The position numbers and the translations under genes are program-made. Shown here one piece after another: positions 51,762 through 62,867 of a stretch of 64,000 bases of DNA (the stretch's first letter is position 1; every line of letters begins with the position of its first letter). Under the pieces are notes generated by a model. It was given only the letters and a program-made list of their open reading frames with translations. It was not told where the DNA came from and made no database searches. The stretch comes from Paralithodes platypus (lineage: Eukaryota; Arthropoda; Malacostraca; Decapoda; Lithodidae), in assembly GCA_032716605.1 (NCBI GenBank), contig CM064505.1:49269865-49333864 (forward strand), in the 5' to 3' direction.

Positions 51762-52683
51762 GATGAATAGAGGTGCAGCTTTCCGTATGCCTAGGCCTAT
51801 ATTTTAAGCGATAATATGCCCAGCCTCAGCCTAGGCTAGACTTGTGAATTTGAGCTAGCCTATTCTTATAAAACTAATTACTAGCCTATAGTAATCGTGA
51901 TTAATATGCCCAGCCTCAGCCTAGGCTAGACTTGTGAATTTGAGCTAGCCTATTCTAATAAAACTAATTACTAGCCTATAGTAATCGTGATTAATGGGAT
52001 GGATAGAGGTGCAGCTAGGTTAGCCTAGCAGAAAAAAGAAAAATGGGCCTAGGCCTAGGCTATATTGTAAACTCAAAGACTCGAATCTTTAAAATCGTAA
52101 ATTCGTAACACATATGAGTAGCCAAAATTAGGTACAATAGTACCTAGCCTAGCCTGTAGTAGCCTATCAGTAATTATATTGAAATAGGCCTAGGTCTACG
52201 CTTGATTAGAATAAACTCTGGCCTAAGCCTGCAGCCCTTCCAATCCTGCTTAGGCCTATATCTTGCGTGCATTTCAACTGTCTCCCCTTGACATAGCCTA
52301 CTTGGAGGGCTCTATTTTTACGATAATCACTTTTATTATCAATAAAGACATAATAATAGCTTGGAGGTGACATGACAGCTCTCTCCGTATCCGCGACATT
52401 TTGTTTACATTACTCAGCTGACTTCAGTTCATCTCGCTTGTGATTGGTCAGTATTTTTTAATGCAAGAATAATAAGTCCGTATGATTGGTGGAGCGAAAT
52501 ATTGTGCGAATAAGGCGATATATCGCCTTAGCGACTTACGAACAACATAAGACGTTTTGAAAAATCTTTGTGTATGGGAGATTTCGCCATAAGCTATGGC
52601 ACCATATCCTGTCCTTAGTGGAAGGTACCATAAGACCACTAATTAAGGCCTGCACCTAAGGTAGAGTTTTGAGTATCCGGCCC
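51762..52683. mobile_element. Unclassified insertion in the solo LTR
   Basis: Interrupts the LTR between sequences that adjoin in the copy at 58650. It contains a ~90-bp direct tandem duplication (51813-51902 and 51903-51992) inside a larger one marked by GATAGAGGTGCAGCT-like ends (about 51762 and 52000), many AGGCCTA motifs and a GGCGATATATCGCC palindrome (52513-52526). No clear TSD or gene. Confidence 0.6.
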
Positions 52684-52922
52684 CTGGTGCACAAGTAGTA
52701 GTTCACAGACTAGATTAGACACGCGTATTTTAGAGCACGGGAATTCTAGTAACCTCAGGGGGTACTGATCTAAGTTTTATATTCTTGTCTCAGAAATACA
52801 TAGAACGCAAATCAGTGGGCGAACATTCAGATATCACTAGGGTTTCACTTCTATGTAATCATATCTGGGTATATGGTTGATTACGAGAGTTAGTATCGCC
52901 TGTTAATTAATGGACACTGATA

Positions 52923-53063
52923 ATAATAATAATATTTATTCAGTTAGCAATTTACAGATTTGGTACCACATAGTTTGTTACAAATATGGCATGTACCAGC
53001 CTTGCATAATTCCAACTAAGGATAGCCCAATAAGGCCGTTAGGCGTATTTCCATTGGGGTCCT
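52923..53063 (-). mobile_element. Short LINE 3' end with ATT-repeat tail
   Basis: Absent from the other LTR copies. Flanked by TGATA (52918-52922 and 53064-53068). On the minus strand it ends AATAAATATTATTATTATTA, typical of a 5'-truncated non-LTR element. Confidence 0.75.
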
Positions 53064-54086
53064 TGATACGCTTAGCACTTCCTAATTGAATGGTTATATG
53101 AATTATACTGGGGCAAAGAGATAGCCACTTCGTAGTAATATGAATAAGTGAAATCTCTAAATAGCACTGTAGTAATGTAGTACTGATAGAGTGAATCTTG
53201 GGTAGTATTTGATGGGTCTGGTCCTGGTTATCTTGCGTCCATGATGTTGGGGGCTAGCGACTGGTTCCGCGGCCGTCCAGGGTGTCCATATGTATGAAGT
53301 TCTCCAATATGTGGACAGGTCCTTCTATTCAAGTCTGCCACGGAGTCTGCCGGCTCTGGAATCTCTCAACTCCGGAACAACACAAGGGCAGAGCTAGAGG
53401 TTAACTTCAGGGTAGTGACCACTGGTTGGTGTCTAGCTTTCAACTGATTTTACTGGGGGCTGGAACTGGGTTTATAGGCTCGGTTTTGGGCCCTGTAGGC
53501 CATAGGGATCTCGAGTCTTGTGGACTTATTTGAGCTCTCAATAGATACGGGGACTAGGTAAGGTGGTGATTACTGTTGTGGCACATGGCTATAGGAAGCC
53601 CTCAATTTGTGATATAACTGAGCCTTAGTAAAAGGTACTATTTTGGCTATACTGGAAGTATTTAGGGGAGAGAGACTGGATCTACTTTGCGAGGAGGATG
53701 GGGACAGCTGTGATAGGAGCGTCTCTCTTAGATTGTTCAATCTTCATTCTATGGTATAGCTGAGGTGCTAATTTAGTGATCAGAGTATGCAAGAAAGGTA
53801 AATGGTTTATTGTGAGTTAATAGAGGTTAGTAAAGGTGTTAGTCATGCATGGTTAGTTCATTGATAGGAAGAATTCCTGTGCTACCTGGCAATGACTCAG
53901 AAGTCAAAACAGGGGGTCAGGTATACCTCCGCGGGGGTGGGGGTCTCCCTCCTCGGGTGGGTAAAAAAGGGGTAGTCGGGCGCTCTCTCTCTGGGATGGT
54001 CGTCCGGCGGCTGTGGCTAGGGGCTTGCCATATCACCAGTGTTTGTAATAACCCTCTGTTTATGAGACAGATGTGGGTCTTCTTAA

Positions 54087-55174
54087 CCTAACAAGTGCGC
54101 ATGGGGGTAATTGGAAACGTCCCCCTGTGCTGACGTATTTGAGGTGTTTCCGTCACTAAAATATTCATTGTACCATTAACCCTCTCACCACGGAAGGGCT
54201 CTTGAACGCCCATAAAAAAGCATATAACAGGTACCCGGATGGTCTCTTGAACGCCCAGTGGTTGAAAGCCTGTGAGCTTCGTGTGCGAGGCGTCGGTCCG
54301 ACGCATATAAACAACAGCCGGCTGGACCGTCGCCCCGCATCTCCGGCCACAAGAAGGAGAGCGTCGCTTGTTCGTGTGTGCCTGTATGTTGTTGTTAAGT
54401 ATCGAAAAGTGGTGTAAAGTGGCTGTTTTGGCCATAAAGTTATCTCCAATGAAATCATCATCACAGCTCAACCAGTTGACTTAGAGAGCTCTACTTAATG
54501 CCATTCTACAGGTAAATAACACAGCTACACTTGGGGATGCACGGGAATGCGGGAAGCAGTCTGATTAACGAATATACGGTAGCCTAGCCTAGACGTTTTT
54601 CGGCCAAAACACCCGGGTTTCGAGGAATATATATATAATACATAGCCGGGGCTGGAGGGTTAATAGCATTAATACTTATCCATATGCGCCTATTATGGGT
54701 TGATTATAAAGGTATTAACCTGAAACAACAATAAAACGAGTGAAAACAGCGTTTGGATGGTCAAAATCGGAGTTATAGCCCACGAGTTGTATAATGTATG
54801 GGTGAGGCAAGCTGCTTTCCCGCCAATTTCCCCCAAGGCCACTGAGACACAGTCGATCGATACTCTCTCTCTCTCTCTTGCATTCGCTTGCTATCAGTGA
54901 TGACCACACCCTCCAACCGGATTTCTAATGTTAGCACGAAAATATACCTCAGAATAAGGGAATAACAGGGAAAATAGGTGATAACTGAAGGAGAGGAGAA
55001 AGTGGGGAAGGAGGGGAGGTAGAGGACTGAGATTTTGCATGGCCCAGGGGCCAAATTTTTTTTTTTTTTTTTTTTTTTTCGATGTCAAAAGTTGATTTTT
55101 TTTTTCACTCACTCTTAAGAGTCTCCCCGCAGTCCGCCGGGGGAACTCTTAAGAGTCTTCCCGCAGTTCCCGGG
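54087..55174. mobile_element. TTAA-flanked element P2 (same family as P1)
   Basis: Bounded by TTAA (54083-54086 and 55175-55178); the empty site is intact in the LTR at 59890. Shares the left end AAGTGCGCATGGGGGTAATT and the doubled CTCTTAAGAG right end with P1. It is longer because it contains P3. A T-run replaces the A-run of P1 (about 55057-55080). Confidence 0.85.
54180..54659. mobile_element. TTAA-flanked element P3, nested in P2
   Basis: TTAA flanks at 54176-54179 and 54660-54663; ends CCCTC and GAGGG are inverted. P1 has the uninterrupted site. It includes two GGG(C/T)CTCTTGAACGCCCA-like copies near 54197 and 54241. No gene recognised. Confidence 0.8.
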
Positions 55175-57025
55175 TTAATATCCAAACCGAAGGTGCCTTG
55201 GCTAGCTGGTTTTAATCGGTTGGTTGTTAATCGTATGGTTTGCTGGATGTGGTGGAGACTGGTTGCTAACTCTGCCACATTTATCTGGAAGTATGGCAAT
55301 AGAAGTTAGTTACTGGTGAGGCGGCTAGCCTCGCACCGACGACCATTGGGTGCAGGGTTGTGAATAGGTTGTAAGAGAATAGATGGCATGCAAGGGGTTA
55401 GTAAAGTTCTAATGTTGTTCTGGCCTATTAAGGGAAGGCAGGCTGGATAGGAGTATATATATATAAAAGGTTGGAGAGCGTTAGCAACAGAAAAATCAAG
55501 GATCTTCAAGAGATATGAGAGAGAGGCTAGGTCGGACAGAGTCGAGAAGCGCGGGGTATTTTAATGAGAGGGGGGGGGGAGCTCAGGAAGCTACAGGGAA
55601 ATATGACCCTAAGGTCTCTGGGCGTGGGGGGGGGCATTAGGCTACAATTGATATTGGAGTTTGAAAGGACAGTGAAAGTACGTTAGCCAAATGCTACCGG
55701 GAGATGCAAATACGGGGTGGTATATGAGTCTGGAAAAGATAGAATCATGTGGACTGTGGGGTGGTGGGGGAGAAGGAGGTTAACTGTAGGTGTGTGCTTG
55801 ACTGTGGATAAAGTAAGGAAAAACATGGTGTATTATTTCTCGTACATACGAGGGGTTATGGACCTATTATTTGACACACTTTTTTGTATGTCTAGGTGTC
55901 CCTGGGAACTGCGTTTTCTATGAAATATAGACCAAAGGGAAGCGGCAGTTCGTAGGGGTACTGCGTTATTGTTTCGAGGTACTATGATAGATACTGGTAA
56001 CAAAGGTTATCTATACAATCTCTGGTTGGGGTAAGGATTACGTTACAGCATGGTGGCTAACATCTGTAGTCATGGCTGTCTAAGTCTTATGGGGGCAATG
56101 GGTCTTCAGAAACTTAGTCTGGCAAGACAAGATATGTTGGGGTATGTTAATATGAATATCTTAAACCTAGGGACAGCATGGGTGTATTAACTTCTAAGGT
56201 ATATAACATCTACTTCTCGGATGTAAGAACATACATAGATATAATTATGGCTGTCTGCTTTGTTGGCATTTGATAGGAAGAATTCCTAGGCTCAACGTAG
56301 GGACAGGGCATGGGTGTTTTTTAATATGAATGTACTGTATATTCCTGTTCATCATCATGGTAGTTAGAAGTGTAGGACACGAGGGGGTAGTGTACGTGAG
56401 GTGTGGAAAAATTGTCAGTTTAGAAGGGGTATGTAGGTGCGGCCTGAAGCTGCTTAGCCCTGCGGGCCTGGGCCTGTCTGAATTGGCTGGCTCGGTCAGC
56501 TGGTCCTTTCGTTCTGTGGACCTTTCTTTCGGGTGTTTCTGTGTGGTGTTCGCTCGTGGCTTCTGTGGTGGGCTTCTCGTTCTGGGGCATTTTAGTTAGG
56601 TTAAAGATATTGTTCAATGTTTCTTAGTAAATAGGCATTTGAAAAACAATTTCTCCCGCTACACAGGATCTTACCGGCTAATGTCATTTCAAAGGGGTAT
56701 ATAGTAAACAGTAGGATATACCCGGTCAGAGGTAGGTGATACGCTCGATAACACAACTCTTGCCGGCTATTCCTGCAACATTAACGCAAGTTAACCTGAT
56801 ATAGCCTACTGTAGACTGTAAGACTGCAAAAGCACATGGTATTCCTGCAGAAGACTGATGCCACACTTGAGACATTTTCTAAAAGATAACGACACATGGC
56901 ATGATGGCTGTGAATCTGTGATCCTGGAGAGTACAAAATCAGAGATGAAAAATGCTAATATATGTGCATAGGCCTAGCCTAGTAAAACATTAAGTTTAAG
57001 GTAGCCTATAGGCTATAATCGGTAA

Positions 57026-57520
57026 GATTAGGAGTAGTGGGCGTACCACTATTGACATGACACATACGGGCGCACTATTTTGAGTTTTCACTAGTGTTTT
57101 CCATTATTATTCTTTGTTACAAGTGTCTTTTAACTTCACATTATGTTGTTTGCCTAAACAATATTAAAATATTTACCCCGATAGGTGGGGAGGGCATGAA
57201 ATATATCAGGGAAAGAGAGGGGTTGAAAAACTCTATGGATAGAAAAACCTGTGGTAGTCGTGTGTATCCGAACACATTCACAGTCGAGAAAGCGTCTGTG
57301 ATTGGCTGAAAGGAATGAGTATCGTGACGTCACGCCCACTATGAGTGGCGGGCGTATTTAAATAACCCTGATCACCTACCGAGTTTGATATTGTTGAGGC
57401 AAACAATAATGTGAAGGCAAAACCCACAAAGAAAATTAATGGGAAATGCTAGTGAAAACTCAAAATAGTGCATCCATTTCTATATGTGTGCTGTCAATAG
57501 TGGTGCGACCGCTAGCCTAT
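57026..57520. mobile_element. MITE-like element with long inverted repeats
   Basis: Arms of roughly 130 bp (57026-57170 and 57380-57515) are reverse-complementary: outer CACCACTATTGACA-type ends and inner ATTGTT..GGCAAACAA. Target duplication not resolved. The centre is short and non-coding. 56600-57025 holds no gene. Confidence 0.7.
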
Positions 57521-57609
57521 TTGAACTTTACTACCGCTACTACGATTGTTGTTTCTGAGACCTAGTATATTAACCTAACCAAACAACCCAACCTAACCTA
57601 ACCTAGACC

Positions 57610-57782
57610 CAGTACGTGGGATACTAAACTAGCCCTTGCATGCCAGGTAGAGCGGATTCATAGTACTCAGTACGTGGCATACTATACTAGCCCTTGCATG
57701 CCAGGTAGAGCGGATTCATAGTACTCAGTACGTGGCATACTAAACTAGCCCTTGCATGCCAGGTACAGCGGATTCATAGTAG
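57610..57782 (+). repeat. 58-bp tandem repeat, three copies
   Basis: Units start CAGTACGTGG at 57610, 57668 and 57726 and differ at few positions. They include TAGCCCTTGCATGCCAGGTA. From 57783 to 58292 the only notable item is an inverted copy of the G-rich hairpin (57785-57855). Confidence 0.9.
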
Positions 57783-58297
57783 GCTACTCTAGCAACCTAG
57801 CAACCTTACCTAACCTATCCTATCCTAGTATTATAGGTGGGGGCTGCCGCCTATATCTAACAGCTACTAACCTTTACCAAATGTTGTGATGAGTTGATGT
57901 CCTCAGAAAATACAATAACTTCACGAATCGTTAGACAATAACCTTAACACACCCATTCCACACTCGTTCAAGATGGCAACCAACTTAAACTGACCAAAAA
58001 ATAATAAATTACTGGATGCTATGATGAGCAGGATTGACAAACAAAAGAACATCAATAATAATCACTCAAATGCGCAAACCGTGACTATAGATATTATTCG
58101 CATACTAGCACTTATATTCTAGACGACGTCACGATAAACCCTGTGTTCGGATGTCTGCACAGCGACTTGAAGCTTATATCGACTCTGGGTTTGTTTACAT
58201 GTTGGCGAAGAGAAGAGTGGTAGAGGAGGACTGTATTTACAGGTATATGTACACTTATATATATTCTGCCACATACTTAATTCCTTCAGACATAAAT

Positions 58298-61200
58298 TGT
58301 TATGCCCTGTTTTTCTACAGGTTTAACTTGGGTAATGTGAGTTCTAATTGACTGGGTATATAAGGCTGCATGCACAATACAAGATATGAGGAATAGAGAA
58401 CACAAAGAAACACATGGTAGCAAGGTAGCAAGTTACACGATCACGTTTATTGATATACCACTGCAGAATACTTGTGTAAGACAATATAATAGAATCGAAC
58501 AACACTAGCATAAGTGGATCTGGATGGAGCCTAGTCTCCCACTTCCAACGTTCAGGTATTAATCTTCTGATCACTGGCTTTAATTTAACAGGTTTATATA
58601 CCGAAGACCATCAATGTTACTTATAGAATCATATTCACTGTTAGATTTCTTACTGGTAGCTCTGGTGCACAAGTCGTAGTTCACAGACTAGATTAGACAC
58701 ACGTATTTTAGAGCACGGGAATTCTAGTAACCTCAGGGAGTACTGATCTACGTTTTATATTCTTGTCTCAGAAATACATAGCACGCAAATCAGTGGGAGA
58801 ACATTCAGATATCACTAGGGTTTCCTTCTAGGTAATAATATCTGGATATATGGTTGATTACGAGAGTTAGTATCGCCTGTTAATTATTGAACACTGATAC
58901 GCTTAGCACTTCCTAATTGAATGGTTATATGAATTATACTGGGGCAAAGAGATAGCCACTTTGTAGAAATATTAATTAGTGAATCTCTAAACAGCACAGT
59001 AATATGTAGTACTGCTAAAGGGAATCTTGGGTAGTATCTGATGGGTCTGGTCCTGGTTATCTTGCGTCCATGATGTTGGGGGCTAACGACTGGTTCCGCG
59101 GCCGTCCAGGGGGTCCATATGTGTGAAGTTCTCAAATACGTGGGCAGGTCCTTCTATCCAAATCTGCCACGGAGTCTGCCGGCTCTGGAATCTCACTCCG
59201 GAACAACACAAGGGCAGAGCTAGAAGTTAACTGCAGGGTAGTGACCCCTGGTTGGTGTCTAGCTTTCAACTGATTTGACTGGGGGCGGGAGCTAGATTTA
59301 TAGGCTCGGTTCTGGACCCTGTAGACAGTAGGGATCTCGAGTCTTATGGACTTATTTGAGCTCTCAATAGATATGGGGACTAGGTAAGATGGTATTTACT
59401 GTTGTGGCACATGGCTATAGGAAGCCTATATATTTTCATATAACTGAGCCTTAGTAAGAGGTACTATTTTGGCTATACTGGAAGTATTTAGGGGAGAGAG
59501 ACTGGATCTACTTTGCGAGGAGGATGGGGACAGCTGTGATAGGAGCGTCTCTCTTAGATTGTTCAATCTTCATTCTATGGTATAGCTGAGGTGCTAATTT
59601 AGTGATCAGAGCATGCAAGAAAGGTAAATGGTTTATTGTGAGTTAATAGAGGTTAGTAAAGGTGTTAGTCATGCATGGTTAGTTCATTGATAGGAAGAAT
59701 TCCTGTGCTACCTGGCAATGACTCGGAAGTCAAAACAGGGGCCAGGTATACCTCCGCGGGGGTGGGGGTCTCCCTCCTCGGGTGGGCAAAAAGGGGGAGC
59801 TGGGCGCCCTCTCTCTGTGATAGTCGTCCGGCGGCTGTGGCTAGGGGCTTGCCATATCACCAGTGTTCGTAATAACCCTCTGTGTATGAGACAGATGTGG
59901 GTGTCCTTAATACCAAAACCGAAGGTGCCTCAGCTAGCTGGTTTTACTCGGCTGGTTGTTAATTGTAGGGTTTGCTGGATGTGGTGGAGACTGGGTTGCT
60001 AACTCTGCCACATTTATCTGGAAGTATGGCAATAGAAGTTAGTTACTGGCGAGGCGGCTAGTCTCGCACCGACGACCATTGGGTGCAGGGTTGTGAATGG
60101 GTTGTAAGAGAATAGATGGCATGCAAGGGGCTAGTAAAGTTCTAATGTTGTTCTGGCCTACTAAGTGAAGGTAGGCTGGATAGGAGTATATATATAAAAG
60201 GTTGGAGAGCATTAGCAACGGACAATTCAAGGATCTTCAAGAGGTATGAGAGAGAGACTAGGTCGGACAAGAGTAGAGAAGTGCGGGGTCTTATAATGAG
60301 TGGGGGGGAGTGCAGGGGGGCTATAGGGGAATTTGACCCTAAGGTCTCTGGGCGTGGGGGTGGCATTAGGCTGCAGTTGATATGGAAGTTTGAAAAGGCA
60401 GTAGAATACGTTAGCCAAATGCTACCGGGGAATGCAACTATGGGGTGGTATATGAGTCTGGAAAAGATAGAGTTATGTGATCAGTCCGAGGGGTTATGGA
60501 TACTATTAGTTGGCCCTGGGAACTGCGTTTTCTATTAAATATAAATATACCAACAACAGCGGCAGTTCGTAGGGGTACTTAGTTATTGTTTCGGGGTACT
60601 TATGACAGATACTGGTAACCAGGTTATCTTATACAATCTCTGGTTGGGGTAAGAGGTGTATGACACGAAGTAAATTGGCGTAGTGTGGACTGTGGATACG
60701 AAGGAGGCAAGGGGAAGACGTATGACAATGGTGGAAAAGTAAATGGAAAAAGGTGAACACAATGGCGGATAAAAATACTTAACCTAAGGATTGAATACAT
60801 AGATTTATGGGGCGATGGGTCTTCAGAAGCTTAGTCTGGCAAGACAAGATGTTAGGGAATGTTAATATTAATACTTAACTAAGGATTGCATACATCGATG
60901 AACGATGACATTATAGTCGTCGTCCTAATAAGGTGATGAAACCTGGTTGATCTGTACTTGGCACAATACGACACAAGGACAGTGCCGCTATGTCGTATCA
61001 ATGCTGGTGGCAGTTAATATTATAGACTTAGTTACTAGAGGAACAATGCAAGGGGCGACTGAGCACGGGTTACATATATCTATACTCGTCATGGGAAATG
61101 ATATACGAGGTCTAGGGACAAGCGTGGGTGTATTAACTTCTAAGATATATAACATCTACTTCTCGGATGTAAGAACATACATAGCTATAATTATGGCTGT

Positions 61201-61512
61201 CTGATGTGTTGGCATTGGCTCAACATAGGGACAGGGCATGGGTGTTTTTAATATGAATGTATATTCCTGTTCATCATCTTTGTAGTTAGGAGTGTAGGAC
61301 ACGAGGGGTAGTGTACGTGAGGTGTGGAAAATGGTCGGTTTAGAAAAGGTAGGTGGGTGCGGCCTGGAGCTGCTTAGCCCTGCGGGCTTGGGCCTGTCTG
61401 AAATGGCTGGCTCGGTCAGCTGGTCCTTTCGTTCTGTGGACCTTTCCTTTGGGTGTTTCTGTGGTGTTCGTTCGTGGCTTCTGTGGTGGGCTTCTCGTTC
61501 TGGGGCATTTTA
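58298..61512 (-). repeat. Solo LTR of the long-LTR family, complete
   Basis: 3215 bp, reversed copy of the LTR with TSD TAAAT (58293-58297 and 61513-61517). No nested insertion. It serves as the reference empty site for insertions in the other copies. The small basic ORF at its start (61506 downward) carries a frameshift. Confidence 0.93.
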
Positions 61513-61517
61513 TAAAT

Positions 61518-61785
61518 AGTTAACTTACTGGCGAGGAGGCGGGAGACACGGTATAATTGCCACTGTACCCCACAACTGTCAAAACCACACTGCGGGACCG
61601 TTAGAAGTCGGAGAAACTGGGGGTTGCCACCAATCGACAGATTTTCATCTAACTTACCTAACTTACTGAGCTCCATAGGGTAGGATGTAGTGAGCGGGCG
61701 TACCGCCATATTTGTTTACATTACGCGTAGTGGCGTCAAACCTTTCCCATCATGTTCCCGTCTATTTTAACCTAACCTAACTCTG
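61518..61785 (+). other. No gene recognised; possible LINE 5' leader
   Basis: Contains a short TAACCTAACCTAACT run near 61768 just before the LINE ATG. Whether the LINE begins here cannot be decided. Confidence 0.4.
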
Positions 61786-62867
61786 ATGTGGCGGCGTCTA
61801 CGCCGTGGGGCCACCTCCCGAGGCTGCCAACCGCGGATGGCTGCCGAGCCTCCACGGCCGAAGAAAAATCAACGACTAGTGGAGGAAAACCGGATGCCGG
61901 CCGCGGGGAGCAGTTTCGGGAGCCAAACCGTCACAACCATCCCCTGCCCCCTCCCTGGGGGCACGGGTCCTTGGAGCGGCTTCGGTCGCGCCGGGAATTT
62001 CCACACCTCTCACACCACACACACACATCACACAGTTTTTCCTACACCGAGAAATGACTCTCCGGCTGTCATTTCTCGAAGACTTCTTCTAGCCGGAGAC
62101 ATTGAGAGCAACCCAGGACCCACGTACACATACATATGTCTAACTTGCTCAAAATCCATCACTTCGAGTCGCCATACTAAGGGTTCAGTTCTCTGCAATT
62201 CATGCGGGAACTGGACCCACTTCACCTGCACAACACTTGCCTCCAAGAAACACTACACAAACACCTGGACCTGTTCCTCATGCCCCTCCCTCTCCCAGTC
62301 AAATCCCTCACCTCAAACCCGTCCACCTCTCCTCCCCAAACCACCTAACCTTCCCATATCATCCACTCCCCCCCCTAAAACCCGTCCACCTCTCCTCCCT
62401 AACCCACCTAACCTTCCCATACCATCCACATCCTCAACTCAACACACCACACCCCATCCTAATCCATTCCAACCCCCATCTCCTGCTCCCCAATCCCCAC
62501 CACCACCTCACCCATCCCAACCCTCAGCCCCTCCCTCACCCCCACCCCAACCCCCTCCCTCACCCCATCCTCGTGCAGCAGCACCCAACATACATCGTGC
62601 ACATAACATTAACATTCTTCAACTGAACATAGATGGCATCAACACAAAGAAACACGAACTCTCACACTTCATCAAACAACACAACATACACATTGCCATC
62701 TTACAAGAAACAAAACTCCGCACAACACAAAAAACACCCACATTTCATAATTTCACCACCATCAGACAAGACCGGGCTGTCGGCGGGGGCGGTGGACTCA
62801 TCACCCTGGTACACAAAGAAATATCATACATAGTAACCAGTGTACAAACCAAATCCTCCTCCCCCCA
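61786..62867 (+). CDS. LINE 5' ORF: 2A-like peptide, PHD finger, proline-rich linker, endonuclease start
   Basis: From ATG 61786 the product has a basic N-terminus, then the 2A-like ribosome-skipping motif GDIESNPGP (residues 104-112; D105, E107, N109, P110, G111, P112). Immediately after comes a PHD finger with C118, C121, C137, C140, H145, C148, C163 and C166 (C4HC3). A proline-rich linker follows, then the AP-like endonuclease beginning NINILQLNIDGI and ILQETKL. 2A peptides and PHD fingers are known in CR1/L2-type LINEs. A C-run at 62861-62866 breaks the frame; the endonuclease continues in another frame to about 63018. Confidence 0.85.

Larger units (their letters stand above)
51411..56594 (-). 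repeat. Solo LTR of the long-LTR family, with nested insertions
   Basis: A full LTR reversed relative to 25050-28779, bounded by the TSD GTTAG (51406-51410 and 56595-56599), which itself lies in a GGTTAGG-rich stretch. Length is 5.2 kb because of insertions at 51762-52683, 52923-53063 and 54087-55174. No internal region accompanies it, so the element was reduced by LTR-LTR recombination. Confidence 0.92.

Noticed and set aside
54088..54471. Minus-strand 127-codon frame in P2/P3
   Set aside because: It crosses the border of two nested elements, so it cannot be an ancestral gene of either.
57610..57782. CRISPR-like direct repeats
   Set aside because: Head-to-tail 58-bp units without spacers, in a eukaryotic repeat landscape.
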